Shown here one piece after another: positions 39,515 through 49,260 of a stretch of 64,000 nucleotides of DNA. The stretch's first letter is position 1. Each line of letters opens with the position of its first letter. The DNA is from Candidatus Paracaedibacteraceae bacterium. Lineage in GTDB: Bacteria; Pseudomonadota; Alphaproteobacteria; Paracaedibacterales; CAIOTO01. Under the pieces are notes generated by a model, which did not search any database, had not been told where the DNA came from, and worked only from the letters and a program-made list of their open reading frames with translations. The position numbers and the translations under genes are program-made. Location: assembly GCA_030694965.1 (NCBI GenBank), contig JAUYTZ010000006.1, positions 1 to 64,000 on the forward strand, read 5' to 3'.

Positions 39515-40675
39515 ATGTTAAAAAAAAATATATTACCTTCTCACCTAGCTTCATTTATCATAACTGCTTTTATGTCCTGGGGCGCTTTTGCAAACGCATT
39601 ACAAATCGTTGCTATCAGCAATCTGATTCACGACACAACATCATCAACGACAACAGAGTTTATTGCAAACGAAGTAAGCACTATTATTGAAAATATCAAT
39701 ATAGGTAGCACCACTTGGATTAATGGAACTCAGGCAGAAGAACTTAATCAGGCGATTCAACATACTCACTGTAAAAAAGAATATGAAGGTCCTGGTGGGT
39801 CAGCAGCAAATACAATTGCAGGGCTCAAAGCGCTAGGTATGGAAGTAGGCATTATCGGAGCACTTGCTGCTGATATTTTAGGTAATGAATATATTGCATC
39901 TCTTAATGCAAAAGGGATTAAATACAGATTAACACCCGCTCAAAATAAAAAACGTGGATCTGGCACTTGCACCGTTCTTATCACAGAAAATGAAGCTGGC
40001 ATTAGCGAGCGTACAATGCTTACAAACCTCGGTGTTTCTGGTGAAATTATTGTATCAGAAGAAGACCTTTTGTGGCTTACTACAGCGCAGTGTTTACTCG
40101 TTGAGGGGTATTTATTTAGGCCTGAATCAACTTATGAATCTATATGCTATGCAGCAGAGCGCATGAAATCTGCAGGAAAGAAAGTAGCACTCACACTGTC
40201 TGCTGATTTTTGTGTAAGTGGAAATCGCGATAAAATGTTAGATTTTATTAATAGCTATGTAGATATTGTTGTTGGGAATGAAACGGAAGCACAACTCTTA
40301 ACAGACGCATCCACCCCTGAGATGGCAGCTGAAATTTTGAAAGAAAAAAAACTTAAAGGTGCTGTCACATGCGGGGCTAATGGGGCATATGTTTTTGATG
40401 AAACAGGCGTCTATTTTATAGATAGCCCTGAAGTGTCTGCTGAACGTGTAAAAGACACGACCGGCGCTGGAGATCAATTCCTTGCTGGCTTTTTATACGA
40501 ACTCTTTAATGATGGATCAATCCAAAATGCTGGTAAAACAGGTGCTTTTTGTGCAGGTGACGTTATTAAACAATGGGGTGGGCAGCCACACAACTCTTTT
40601 ATAGATGAATCATTATTTATACCATATGATGCTATTAAGCCAGAAGTCGCTGAATCAATTGAGCTAAAAGCATAA
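39515..40675 (+). CDS. PfkB-family sugar/adenosine kinase with apparent signal peptide
   Basis: 386 residues. From about residue 30 on it is a ribokinase-fold kinase close in style to bacterial adenosine-kinase-like proteins. Landmarks are GPGGSAANTIAGLKALGMEV, then GTCTVLITE, then the anion-hole and catalytic motif DTTGAGDQFLAGFLYE (Asp at about 321). Unusually, the N-terminus MLKKNILPSHLASFIITAFM runs on as a hydrophobic stretch ending AFANA, which looks like a cleavable signal peptide. The only other Met in that part lies inside the hydrophobic stretch, so a cytosolic start is not available. Such a kinase would lack ATP in the periplasm. It is 21 bases upstream of a DegT aminotransferase gene. 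Confidence 0.82.
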   Translation: MLKKNILPSHLASFIITAFMSWGAFANALQIVAISNLIHDTTSSTTTEFIANEVSTIIENINIGSTTWINGTQAEELNQAIQHTHCKKEYEGPGGSAANTIAGLKALGMEVGIIGALAADILGNEYIASLNAKGIKYRLTPAQNKKRGSGTCTVLITENEAGISERTMLTNLGVSGEIIVSEEDLLWLTTAQCLLVEGYLFRPESTYESICYAAERMKSAGKKVALTLSADFCVSGNRDKMLDFINSYVDIVVGNETEAQLLTDASTPEMAAEILKEKKLKGAVTCGANGAYVFDETGVYFIDSPEVSAERVKDTTGAGDQFLAGFLYELFNDGSIQNAGKTGAFCAGDVIKQWGGQPHNSFIDESLFIPYDAIKPEVAESIELKA

Positions 40676-40696
40676 CAAGTATAAGGACCCCATATC

Positions 40697-41803
40697 ATGA
40701 TCAAACTTTCACGTTATTCAATTGGCGAAGAAGAACTTAATGCCATAAAAAACGTTTTTAACGATGGCTATCTTGGTATGGGCAAATTCGTCATGCAATT
40801 TGAAAAAGAACTTGAATCTTTTTTTGATAATAAAACACATATTGCGGCTGTAAATACTGGCACTTCAGCCTTACATCTAGCAATCCAAGCATGTGGCATC
40901 GGAAACGGCGACGAAGTTCTCATACCAAGCATTACCTATGTAGCATCTTTTCAGGCAACATCTGCAACAGGCGCCACACCAGTTGCATGCGATGTAGAAA
41001 TGACAACGGGCTGTATATGCGTTAAAGATGCAGAGACACGTATTACAAAAAACACAAAAGCAATTATGCATGTGCATTATGCCGGCAACCTTGGCAATCG
41101 TGACGCCATTTTTGCCCTTGCGGCAAAATACAACCTTCGGGTCATTGAGGATGCAGCACACTCATTTGGCAGCACACATCAAGGAAAACGCATTGGCGGA
41201 TCGGGTGACATTACCTGCTTTAGTTTTGACGGCATTAAGAACATCACGTGCGGCGAAGGCGGCGCTGTTGTTTCATCCGACAAAAACATTACAGATAAGG
41301 TTCGGGATTTAAGATTACTTGCTGTTCAAAAAGATACAGAGAATCGCTTTGCAGGCAAACGCACGTGGGATTTTGATGTAACGGATCAAGGCTGGCGTTA
41401 TCACATGAGCAATATCAATGCAGCTATTGGACTTGAACAATTAAAAAAAATTGAAGGCTTTAGTAAAACAAGACGAACGCTTGCAAAAGCATATGTTAAA
41501 GGCCTTCAAGGTATTCCTGTGCAATTGCTTGATATTGACTTAGATAATGTTGTATCACATATTTACCCAATTCTTGTAGCCAATGGTCAACGTAACGCTT
41601 TGCGGGAATTCCTCATGGAAAGAGGCATTGAAACAGGCATTCATTACAAACCAAATCATTTGCTCACAAAATATGCTGCAACAAATTGCCCAAACGCTGA
41701 CTATTTTGGTGAATCACTTGTAAGCTTACCGATCCATGTCGGATTAACTGAAGATGATATTGCAAATGTGTGCGGTTGCATTGCAGAATTTTACACACGT
41801 TAA
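40697..41803 (+). CDS. DegT/DnrJ/EryC1/StrS-family aminotransferase
   Basis: 368-residue PLP enzyme that aminates sugar nucleotides at C3 or C4. LSRYSIGEEELNAI and DGYLGMGKFVMQFE at the N-terminus, VIEDAAHSFGSTHQGKRIG, and the PLP-lysine in CFSFDGIKNITCGEGGAVV. A GTGTSALHLA-like stretch (NTGTSALHLAIQA) binds the phosphate. Likely for surface polysaccharide; no other sugar-nucleotide genes are close. AAGGA upstream. Convergent with ccmA, overlapping its 3' end by 4 bases. Confidence 0.9.
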   Translation: MIKLSRYSIGEEELNAIKNVFNDGYLGMGKFVMQFEKELESFFDNKTHIAAVNTGTSALHLAIQACGIGNGDEVLIPSITYVASFQATSATGATPVACDVEMTTGCICVKDAETRITKNTKAIMHVHYAGNLGNRDAIFALAAKYNLRVIEDAAHSFGSTHQGKRIGGSGDITCFSFDGIKNITCGEGGAVVSSDKNITDKVRDLRLLAVQKDTENRFAGKRTWDFDVTDQGWRYHMSNINAAIGLEQLKKIEGFSKTRRTLAKAYVKGLQGIPVQLLDIDLDNVVSHIYPILVANGQRNALREFLMERGIETGIHYKPNHLLTKYAATNCPNADYFGESLVSLPIHVGLTEDDIANVCGCIAEFYTR

Positions 41804-42375
41804 AATTGAAGTAATTTACAACCTGGTATCAACGGGGTGACCGGTGCATGCGATGCAATAACAGCGGCGCCTCCACCATCGCAATGCTGTCTTATTCTGC
41901 CCCATAACACAGCCTCACTTTTTGAATCTAAAAACCGCGTTGGTTCGTCTAAAATCCACAAAGGGCGATCTGATCTTAAAGCTGCTTGCAGACGAATATT
42001 TAACTTTTGCCCGCTTGAAAAACTATTCAGCTCACGCTTCTTTGATAATTCAGACGTGCATTTTGCGCCCAACTTCATAATAAATTGTTGGTAATCCGCA
42101 TGGGTAGCATCCATCTTCATACCAAGCTCTGGCCCTAAATACGTAATTTTTGCAAAGAGCTCTATATGACCAAAAGTTGCTGGTAAAATACCCGATATAA
42201 GCTTTAAAAAAGTTGATTTGCCAGAACCATTATCCCCTTTAACCCATAAACATTCGCAAGGCTTAATATTTATGGATAAAGGTTTTATTTGAGTCATCGC
42301 AATATAAGGATGCTGTAAGTCCTGTATGTTTAAAAAAGACTTTTCTAAGTCAGCATTAAGAACTTTTAAAAACAA
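41800..42375 (-). CDS. ccmA: CcmA-like ABC ATPase (cytochrome c maturation)
   Basis: 191-residue stand-alone ABC ATPase. Walker A GDNGSGKSTFLKLISG, signature FSSGQKLNIRLQAAL and Walker B LWILDEPTRFLD. Size and the GGGAAVIASHAP end fit CcmA, the ATPase of the CcmABCD heme-handling complex. The signature deviates from LSGGQ (FSSGQ). Other ccm genes are not in the window. The start overlaps the prmA stop by 20 bases. A different small ABC ATPase cannot be excluded. Confidence 0.7.
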   Translation of the reverse strand: MFLKVLNADLEKSFLNIQDLQHPYIAMTQIKPLSINIKPCECLWVKGDNGSGKSTFLKLISGILPATFGHIELFAKITYLGPELGMKMDATHADYQQFIMKLGAKCTSELSKKRELNSFSSGQKLNIRLQAALRSDRPLWILDEPTRFLDSKSEAVLWGRIRQHCDGGGAAVIASHAPVTPLIPGCKLLQF

Positions 42376-43291
42376 GCGTCATCCAGTCATCAATATCATA
42401 AGATTCAACCGCTAGAAACCCATTGCTTAGGTATGTGTTTGTCACGTCTTCGGCATGACGACTAAGCAACCCAGACAAAATAATAATGCCATCTTTATAC
42501 ATATGCGCTTTAAAATCCTGCGCCAATAAACACAAAGGTTTTGCTAAAATATTTGCTAAAATAATATGATATGGACCATACCAAGCAACTGCCGGATTTG
42601 AAAACCCCATACTTTCAATTGTTGTCATTTCTGTTGCATTATTTTGTGCATTTTGAACGGCCACACGAACAGACTCAGCATCACTGTCAACCGCGATCAC
42701 AGTTGAGCTTTGCCACTTCTTTTTTGCTGCAATACCTAAAATACCTGAACCACACCCCATATCAAGAACCGAAACCTTTTGGTTAAAAACATCATTAGGT
42801 AAATTCGATAAAGCCGTAAGGCAGCCAGTCGTCGTTGGATGCTCCCCGCTTCCAAATGCCGTGGCAGCGTTCACCAACACGTGGTGCAAATGTTCAGGCA
42901 GCTCATCCGTTATATGGCTACCATATACATAAAATTCGCCAATTGTTCGTGCTGGCATACTTTGGTAACAGGCAATCAACCAGTCTGTATTATCAACTAT
43001 GCTTAAAGATACAAGTGGTATTGGCAGATTCATGACCTGCATCAAGCTTTCAATCGTGCCATTTAAAAAATCAATTTCTGGTTTATTAGGTGTATATCCA
43101 TCTAATAAAAACACAGATGAAATAGGGAACCCATTTTCATCAATAAGAGCCGACGCGGGAGCCTCATCGCATTCAATCCAACTAACACCTGCAAAGCCAA
43201 ATTGCTCAAAAAGCTCAACCATTGCATCAATTGCGTCAACTGAAACACGTGCTGTCACATGCCATAAAGGAGATAAAGGAGATGATGTCAT
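42356..43291 (-). CDS. prmA: Ribosomal protein L11 methyltransferase
   Basis: 311 residues. C-terminal class I SAM-methyltransferase domain with motif I VLDMGCGSGILGIAAKKKW and VIAVDSDAESVRVA, and the PrmA landmark NAATAFGSGEHPTTTGCL. The N-terminal substrate domain begins LWHVTARVSVDAIDAMVELF. It trimethylates L11 on lysines and the N-terminus. It is one base from the J-domain gene. Confidence 0.93.
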   Translation of the reverse strand: MTSSPLSPLWHVTARVSVDAIDAMVELFEQFGFAGVSWIECDEAPASALIDENGFPISSVFLLDGYTPNKPEIDFLNGTIESLMQVMNLPIPLVSLSIVDNTDWLIACYQSMPARTIGEFYVYGSHITDELPEHLHHVLVNAATAFGSGEHPTTTGCLTALSNLPNDVFNQKVSVLDMGCGSGILGIAAKKKWQSSTVIAVDSDAESVRVAVQNAQNNATEMTTIESMGFSNPAVAWYGPYHIILANILAKPLCLLAQDFKAHMYKDGIIILSGLLSRHAEDVTNTYLSNGFLAVESYDIDDWMTLVFKSS

Positions 43292-43292
43292 T

Positions 43293-43907
43293 TTAAATAT
43301 TTCCTGTCTTTTTTCGAAGTAGCTTATACGCTAGATTAATGGTTTTAATGCGATTTTCAGCTTGAATACACCCTCCGTTTAGATCAGGGTGATGTTTTTT
43401 CACAAGCTCACGATATGCTTTTTGTAAATCATCTTGACTGTATTGCACAGATAAGCCAAGTAATTTTATAGCTTTCATTTCATCGGAATTGAATTGCGCA
43501 TATTTATGCTCACAAGTACGTATTGATTCATCATCAAACAAACCAAATGGATCGCTTCGCATATTTAAATCTTGATCATTTCCTAAAAAAGGTTTTGTTG
43601 CTGCTTTCACTTGCCAGCTCCCAAGTGGCCAACTTGGCCTATCCCAAGATATATCACGCCTCCAGTGTTCAATAATTTCTTTTTCGGACATATCTTTATA
43701 AAAATTCCACGCAGCATTATATTCACGTACATGTTCAAGACAAAACCAATACCAATTCTCATCCTTCTTTATATCCTGAGAGCAATTGCGCTTGGGAGCA
43801 GGATATGCCCCACCATTATTGCAACCACTCTGTTCGCATACTTTTACGTATTGGTTCTTTTCTAATGCGTGACGTTGCCAAAAAAAGGGATTTGCTTTAA
43901 AAGTCAT
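43293..43907 (-). CDS. J-domain protein with N-terminal Cys motif
   Basis: 204 residues. The C-terminal J domain (about 148-200: LLGLSVQYSQDDLQKAYREL then KKHHPDLNGG with HPD) would stimulate DnaK. The N-terminal half has C(E)QSGC, then APKRNCS and WYWFCLEHVREYN, a conserved alphaproteobacterial arrangement that may bind zinc. It begins 4 bases inside the hbd gene and precedes prmA. Its client is unknown. Confidence 0.85.
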   Translation of the reverse strand: MTFKANPFFWQRHALEKNQYVKVCEQSGCNNGGAYPAPKRNCSQDIKKDENWYWFCLEHVREYNAAWNFYKDMSEKEIIEHWRRDISWDRPSWPLGSWQVKAATKPFLGNDQDLNMRSDPFGLFDDESIRTCEHKYAQFNSDEMKAIKLLGLSVQYSQDDLQKAYRELVKKHHPDLNGGCIQAENRIKTINLAYKLLRKKTGNI

Positions 43908-44755
43908 ACGTATTTAAAAAAACCTTCTTTTGACTTTACTCCCATTTTACCTGCGCGCACATAGTCTAGCAATATTTCTGTAGGCACATAGGATGCATCA
44001 TCACAATCTTTTGCAAGAATTGTTAAAATAGAGACACATGTATCAAGACCAATAAAATCAGCCAATGCAAGTGGTCCCATAGGAAAATTTGCCCCAAGCT
44101 TTAATGCTAGATCGATATCTTCAGGCTTTGCTATATTATTTTGCACTAAACGTGCTGCTTGATTAATCATTGGAATAAGCAAACGGTTTACAACAAATCC
44201 CGGGGAATCAGCACACCTGATGGGGATTTTTCCCACTGATTCAATCAACCCCTTCATATACTCAATGACATCTAAACTGGTTCCTTGATGAGGGACCATT
44301 TCAATTAAAGGCATACGATGCACAGGATTAAAAAAATGAATCCCTAAAAAGCGAGATGAATTTACAACATGTTGCGCAAGCTTCGTAATCGAAATGGATG
44401 ATGTATTTGTTGCAAGAACACATGCATTATCCACAATTTTTGAAAGGTCACTAAATAGTTTAGCCTTAACATCTACATTTTCAATGATAGCTTCAATGAT
44501 AAGTGTGCATGTCGACATATACGAAAGATGAACACATACGCGCAAACGATCAAGAAAATCATTCTTAAAATCAGTAGCTATAAGCCCTTTATTGATTAGA
44601 CTTTCAAGACGCTCACGCAGCTTTTGATAAGCAAGTTCAAGACGCACAGGATCAGCATCAAATAAATAAATTGTATGTCCGTGCAGCCAAAGAACCTCTG
44701 CTATTCCCTGCCCCATTTGCCCGGCACCAATGATACCAATGTTTTGTGCTGTCAT
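43904..44755 (-). CDS. hbd: 3-hydroxybutyryl-CoA dehydrogenase
   Basis: 283 residues. NAD-binding GIIGAGQMGQGIAEVLW, catalytic region ATNTSSISITKLAQ and HFFNPVHRMPLIEMVPH, then DSPGFVVNRLLIPMINQA and the C-terminal GPLALADFIGLD. It interconverts acetoacetyl-CoA and 3-hydroxybutyryl-CoA. Together with the phasin gene at 54653-55147 it points to butyrate or polyhydroxybutyrate metabolism. AAAAGGA precedes the ATG. Confidence 0.92.
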   Translation of the reverse strand: MTAQNIGIIGAGQMGQGIAEVLWLHGHTIYLFDADPVRLELAYQKLRERLESLINKGLIATDFKNDFLDRLRVCVHLSYMSTCTLIIEAIIENVDVKAKLFSDLSKIVDNACVLATNTSSISITKLAQHVVNSSRFLGIHFFNPVHRMPLIEMVPHQGTSLDVIEYMKGLIESVGKIPIRCADSPGFVVNRLLIPMINQAARLVQNNIAKPEDIDLALKLGANFPMGPLALADFIGLDTCVSILTILAKDCDDASYVPTEILLDYVRAGKMGVKSKEGFFKYV

Positions 44756-44804
44756 GAATTTCCTTTTAATACCAATGCCTAACTCTATTTATTAATAGAT
44801 ATAT

Positions 44805-47192
44805 TTAAGCATCGCGAATGCGACCGCCACACATTTTATTCACGTCAGCAATCACTTTATTTTGGAAACTCATTAATTCCTCATCCGTCAATGTTTGTCT
44901 CTTTGGCTGCAATGTCACCTCGATCGCTATTGATTTTTGACCTTGAGGTGCTTTATCACCAGAGTAAACATCAAAGATATGAATCGCATCTATCAAATCG
45001 CGGTCACTCTTTTGAAGAATCTTGATCAATTGGTCTGCAGACACGGATTGATCTACCCAAAAAGCAAAATCACGTGATACAGACTGATAAACAGCTGGTG
45101 TAAAGGCAGCCTTTTTATCTTTTTGCTTTAAAGGCAATGCATCAATTAAAAGTTCAAATCCAAGTGCAACACCATTGATGCCCATTTCTTTCACAATAGA
45201 TGGATGAATCTCACCAAAATGGGCAATCACTTTAGGTCCTTGCTTAATAACACCTGAACGCCCTGGGTGGTAATAATCACCAGCTTTTGCTTCAATCTGC
45301 ACATTGCTAAGCCCAAATAGATCAAGTGCAGCCATTACATCATTTTTAATAACATAGATATCAGGTGCACTTTCTGCTTTTTGCCAATGGCGCTTCGCTT
45401 TTGAAAAGACACGAAGCCCCGTCATCGTACGTACTTCAATAAGTCCTTTTTCTGTTTCATGAAACTGCGGTGCATATTCAAAATAAGAACTATTTGGTTG
45501 TGATCGTTTTTGCGCATTTGCTGCAATTTTTAAAAGCCCAGGCAAAACACTTGGACGAAGCATAGCCATTTCAGCATTAAGCGGCTTTGAAAGTGCTATT
45601 CCTTTTCCAAATAAATCAGCTGTTTCTTTTGCAATAAACGACCAGGTATACGCTTCGTTATATCCACGACTGGTTAACAGCGTATTTAAACGTTCACGTG
45701 TTACATTTACATTTGCAGGCAAAATAAGTGGTAATGCTGCTTCAGGAATTGCGTCATAACCACGCATGCGAAGCACCTCTTCAATCAAATCAACGTCCAA
45801 CGTCACATCATAACGCCATGTAGGCACAGTAACCGTTAATTCAGAATTTGAAATTGATTTTTCACTAAAGCCAAGCTTTATCAAAATTGCAAGCGCATCA
45901 CGTAATGTTATACTGTTATCTCCGGATACAGACGTCAAACGTGATTGAGACAATGAAACAGTTATAGGGGCTGGTAATTCTTTTACATAAGCTCCTGCTT
46001 GCACAACATCTGATGCTGATCCCCCGCACCATTCTAAAATAAGCTGAGTTGCGTAATCTAAGCCAAACATAGTATCAGCTGGATCAACACCCCGCTCAAA
46101 GCGTGTGCGTGCGTCACTTAAAATAGCAGTTGATTGCCCCGTCAATGCAATACGTGCGGCATCAAACAACGCAGATTCAATAACCACATCTGTTGTTGCA
46201 CCATCACACCCTGTTGACGCACCACCCATAACGCCTGCAAGTGAAATAACACCAGATGCATCAGATATAACAGTCATGCCTTGTGATAACGTGTATTCTT
46301 TATCATTAAGAGCCACTAATGTTTCACCACCGGCGGCTTCATGAATCGTGAGCGCATTACCTTGAAGTTTATTCAAATCAAACACATGTAATGGATGACC
46401 ATATTCAAGGCATATCAAATTTGTTGCATCAACAAGCGCAGATATAGGCTTGCATCCTGCTGCACGCAAGCGTTCTTGTACCCATGCAGGACTTTGCGTA
46501 TTTTTCACGCCCTTAATTGTTCTTATACAAAAGTGACGTGTGTTTGGATCTGTAATAGTCACAGAAATATCGCACGACACTGATGTTTTCACATCTATCT
46601 TTGAGCGATCTTTTAACGTACCAATACCAAAAGCCGCCAAATCACGTGCAATACCATAAACTGAAAAACAATCGCTCTTATTAGGGGTCAAGCTTACATC
46701 GATAATCGGGTCAGTCATGCCAAGGCTAATGGCTAAATCCGCTCCTGTTTCAAGAGTTGCGTCTAAATCCATAATGCCATCTGAATCTTCACCCAATAAT
46801 AACTCACGACTAGAACAAAGCATTCCAAGACTTTCAACGCCACGAATGCTTCCTTTTTTAAGTGGCAATCCAGTATCAGGAATAACAGCGCCACAACGTG
46901 CAAAAGCGACTTTCATATCTGCTCTAACATTTGGCGCACCACAGACAACTTGATAAACAGTAGCTTTACCATCCGTCATCGTGCCATCTTGAACAGTACA
47001 TAAACTTAATCGGTCTGCATTTGGGTGCTGCTCGCGTGTAATAACATGGCCAACAACCAATCCCTTTAAACGCTCACTTGGATCTTCTACATATTCAACT
47101 TCGATACCAATGGCAACCAATGCATCCGTAATCTCATTCAAAGTTGCTGTTGTATCAAGGTGCGCTTTTAACCAAGAGAGCGAAAATTTCAT
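44805..47192 (-). CDS. pheT: Phenylalanyl-tRNA synthetase beta subunit
   Basis: 795 residues. It starts MKFSLSWLKAHLD, followed by the OB-fold tRNA-binding domain (VVGHVITREQHPNADRLSLC, then VVCGAPNVR). The B3/B4 editing-type domains carry ALVDATNLICLEYGHPLHVF. The synthetase-like core follows, and the C-terminal anticodon-binding FDX domain (YQSVSRDFAFWVDQ) ends the protein. It forms an alpha2beta2 enzyme with PheS. pheS, nearly always directly upstream, is absent: the 275 bases before the start hold no gene. Confidence 0.96.
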   Translation of the reverse strand: MKFSLSWLKAHLDTTATLNEITDALVAIGIEVEYVEDPSERLKGLVVGHVITREQHPNADRLSLCTVQDGTMTDGKATVYQVVCGAPNVRADMKVAFARCGAVIPDTGLPLKKGSIRGVESLGMLCSSRELLLGEDSDGIMDLDATLETGADLAISLGMTDPIIDVSLTPNKSDCFSVYGIARDLAAFGIGTLKDRSKIDVKTSVSCDISVTITDPNTRHFCIRTIKGVKNTQSPAWVQERLRAAGCKPISALVDATNLICLEYGHPLHVFDLNKLQGNALTIHEAAGGETLVALNDKEYTLSQGMTVISDASGVISLAGVMGGASTGCDGATTDVVIESALFDAARIALTGQSTAILSDARTRFERGVDPADTMFGLDYATQLILEWCGGSASDVVQAGAYVKELPAPITVSLSQSRLTSVSGDNSITLRDALAILIKLGFSEKSISNSELTVTVPTWRYDVTLDVDLIEEVLRMRGYDAIPEAALPLILPANVNVTRERLNTLLTSRGYNEAYTWSFIAKETADLFGKGIALSKPLNAEMAMLRPSVLPGLLKIAANAQKRSQPNSSYFEYAPQFHETEKGLIEVRTMTGLRVFSKAKRHWQKAESAPDIYVIKNDVMAALDLFGLSNVQIEAKAGDYYHPGRSGVIKQGPKVIAHFGEIHPSIVKEMGINGVALGFELLIDALPLKQKDKKAAFTPAVYQSVSRDFAFWVDQSVSADQLIKILQKSDRDLIDAIHIFDVYSGDKAPQGQKSIAIEVTLQPKRQTLTDEELMSFQNKVIADVNKMCGGRIRDA

Positions 47193-47467
47193 AAATTATA
47201 AATCCTAAATTAAATTAGATGTGCCTTTGTTGCCCACAATCAAGCAACATCATTCATTTGACATTTTTCATGAATATACCGTATTTAAGTGAAAAGAACT
47301 ATGTTTTATTAAAAGAACTGCCGATTAAAAAACACAGCAAGTTTACAAATAGATGAAAGTTTTATATAATTTTTAGATGATATTTTTCTCTTTATTTGCT
47401 AAACTTTTAAAGAACATTAAATACCCCTATCAAATCAAAATTGTGACATTTAATACGGATCGAAAAA

Positions 47468-48436
47468 ATGCTGAGAACACTATTAGATAAATCTTTTGTC
47501 AAAAGAACATTAATCAATCTCATGTATGTCGGAATGATGGCAAATGGGGCATTTAGTGACGCAAATAATCACCCCAAACAACCTAAAATTGAGCAAGAAT
47601 CATTAAAAAACGATCCACATGAAAATGATTTAAACAATGTGGAACCTTTTCCCTTTATATGGCTAAAACCTCAACTTGCAACACTAGGTGCGCCAACAAA
47701 TCAAGATTGCGATACCATATCAGCAAATGCACAATATACAATCACGGCATATTTTTCCCCAACCTGCGGTCACTGCGGTATTTTTTTCAACACAACACTT
47801 TCAGATATTCAAATAAAATACATTAATACAGGCAAAATAAAATTTGGTTTTCGTCCCTATTGCCACCATGTTATCGATTTCGTTGTATCCCAACTTTCTG
47901 CATCCAAAGGCCCAGAACACTTTCAAACACTTTTTTCACTTTTTATGAAAAATCAACCAAACTGGTTTGAATACCTTATGATCCCAGACAAAGAAGAAAA
48001 AAAGAAAAAAGAAGCCATCGAAAAAATGATTGCGGCATTACCGTCTACCATTGACACTAAAAAAGCACTTATCACTTTAAATATCAACGAACAAAATCCT
48101 TCATCATCCGTTCTTTTATTTGCACTCAAAAATGGATTTACTGTAGAAGAAATTGATACAGCTATTAATTCTCAAAAAGCGCAAGAACTCACAGATAGAC
48201 TAATTGTAGGCACTCTTGCAGCAAAAACGGATAAAGGCGAATCTGTCCCTGGCATTCCATCTTTTTATATTAATGATCAATATCAAGATGACCCACTCAC
48301 AATCGAAGACTTTAAAAGCTTAACTGAAACTGGAAAAATTATTGAACGTAAAAAAGGCCCAACACAAACGGTGCTTCCATCAGCATCAAAAATAACTGCA
48401 GCAGGAAAAGCTTTTGAAAAAATACAGCAGCAATAA
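47468..48436 (+). CDS. DsbA-like exported thioredoxin-fold protein (CGHC)
   Basis: 322 residues with a hydrophobic N-terminal segment (about 16-30) likely to be a signal sequence. The thioredoxin-fold domain has the redox motif SPTCGHCGIFF (near residue 100) and a cis-Pro loop VPGIPSFYINDQY. The helical insert between them, containing a Lys/Glu run (KEEKKKKEAIEKM), is long. It fits the DsbA/DSBA-like thioredoxin_4 type in the periplasm, making or shuffling disulfides. The stop directly abuts the start of the next gene. Confidence 0.82.
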   Translation: MLRTLLDKSFVKRTLINLMYVGMMANGAFSDANNHPKQPKIEQESLKNDPHENDLNNVEPFPFIWLKPQLATLGAPTNQDCDTISANAQYTITAYFSPTCGHCGIFFNTTLSDIQIKYINTGKIKFGFRPYCHHVIDFVVSQLSASKGPEHFQTLFSLFMKNQPNWFEYLMIPDKEEKKKKEAIEKMIAALPSTIDTKKALITLNINEQNPSSSVLLFALKNGFTVEEIDTAINSQKAQELTDRLIVGTLAAKTDKGESVPGIPSFYINDQYQDDPLTIEDFKSLTETGKIIERKKGPTQTVLPSASKITAAGKAFEKIQQQ

Positions 48437-49258
48437 ATGCGTATTTACACAAATCAACCTCTAAGCCTACCACATACACTCATACAAAAACATTCTTTTT
48501 CAGACGGCGAAACAGATATCATGGTGAGTGAAGACCTAACCTTTAATCCTACACAAGATGCAGCTCTTGTCTATTTTGTTCAAAAACCCATCAATGAATA
48601 CATTACAAATCTTTTACAAACCATAACGTTCCTTCAAAAATACCATCAACAAATAACTGTATGCCTACCCTACCTACCTTACATGCGTAGCAAATCGCAA
48701 TTTTTACTTCACACATTAAGCCGAATAGGGGTAACAAGGTGCATAACCATAGATGCACATGCAGATTGTAGCCTCTCTACTTTAACGCTTAAAAATATTT
48801 CCGTGGCTGAAATTTTTGCAAAGCACATAAAAGAAAATCACATACTAAATAAAATTGCTATTGTTGCCCCAGACAAAGGTGCTATCAAACGATGTGAAGC
48901 TATTCGTGCACTTTTAGAAATATCATCCCCCATCATCTACATCGACAAGGTAAGAATGGCTAGCATACCTCATATAGAAGCTATACACGGGGATGTCAAA
49001 GATAAGTCTTGTATTTTAATTGATGATATCATTGATACGGGAAAAACCTTGTGCAATGCAGCAGTGGCGCTCATAAAAGAAGGCGCCACCAACACTTTTG
49101 CTTACTGCACCCATGGGGTTTTATCAAAAGACGCAATTGATCGTGTACAACTGGCGCCAATCAAAAAGCTGATTATCACAGATACTATTCATCAAGCCGA
49201 AAAGATAGAAACACTATCTATTTCCACTCTGATTACCAGCGCACTAATTAGCAATTAA
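48437..49258 (+). CDS. Ribose-phosphate pyrophosphokinase-like protein
   Basis: 273 residues, shorter than the ~310 of typical Prs. The PRPP loop is clear: ILIDDIIDTGKTLCNAAVAL. Other Prs landmarks survive in altered form: HSFSDGETDI, YLPYMRSKSQ (Prs has YFPYARQDR-type), TIDAHADCS, VAPDKGAIKRCEAI and DKVR. It should bind ribose 5-phosphate and form PRPP, but the changed ATP-side motif (RSKS for RQDR) leaves activity uncertain. It starts right after the DsbA-like stop with no ribosome site of its own, so it is translationally coupled. Confidence 0.78.
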   Translation: MRIYTNQPLSLPHTLIQKHSFSDGETDIMVSEDLTFNPTQDAALVYFVQKPINEYITNLLQTITFLQKYHQQITVCLPYLPYMRSKSQFLLHTLSRIGVTRCITIDAHADCSLSTLTLKNISVAEIFAKHIKENHILNKIAIVAPDKGAIKRCEAIRALLEISSPIIYIDKVRMASIPHIEAIHGDVKDKSCILIDDIIDTGKTLCNAAVALIKEGATNTFAYCTHGVLSKDAIDRVQLAPIKKLIITDTIHQAEKIETLSISTLITSALISN

Positions 49259-49260
49259 AT

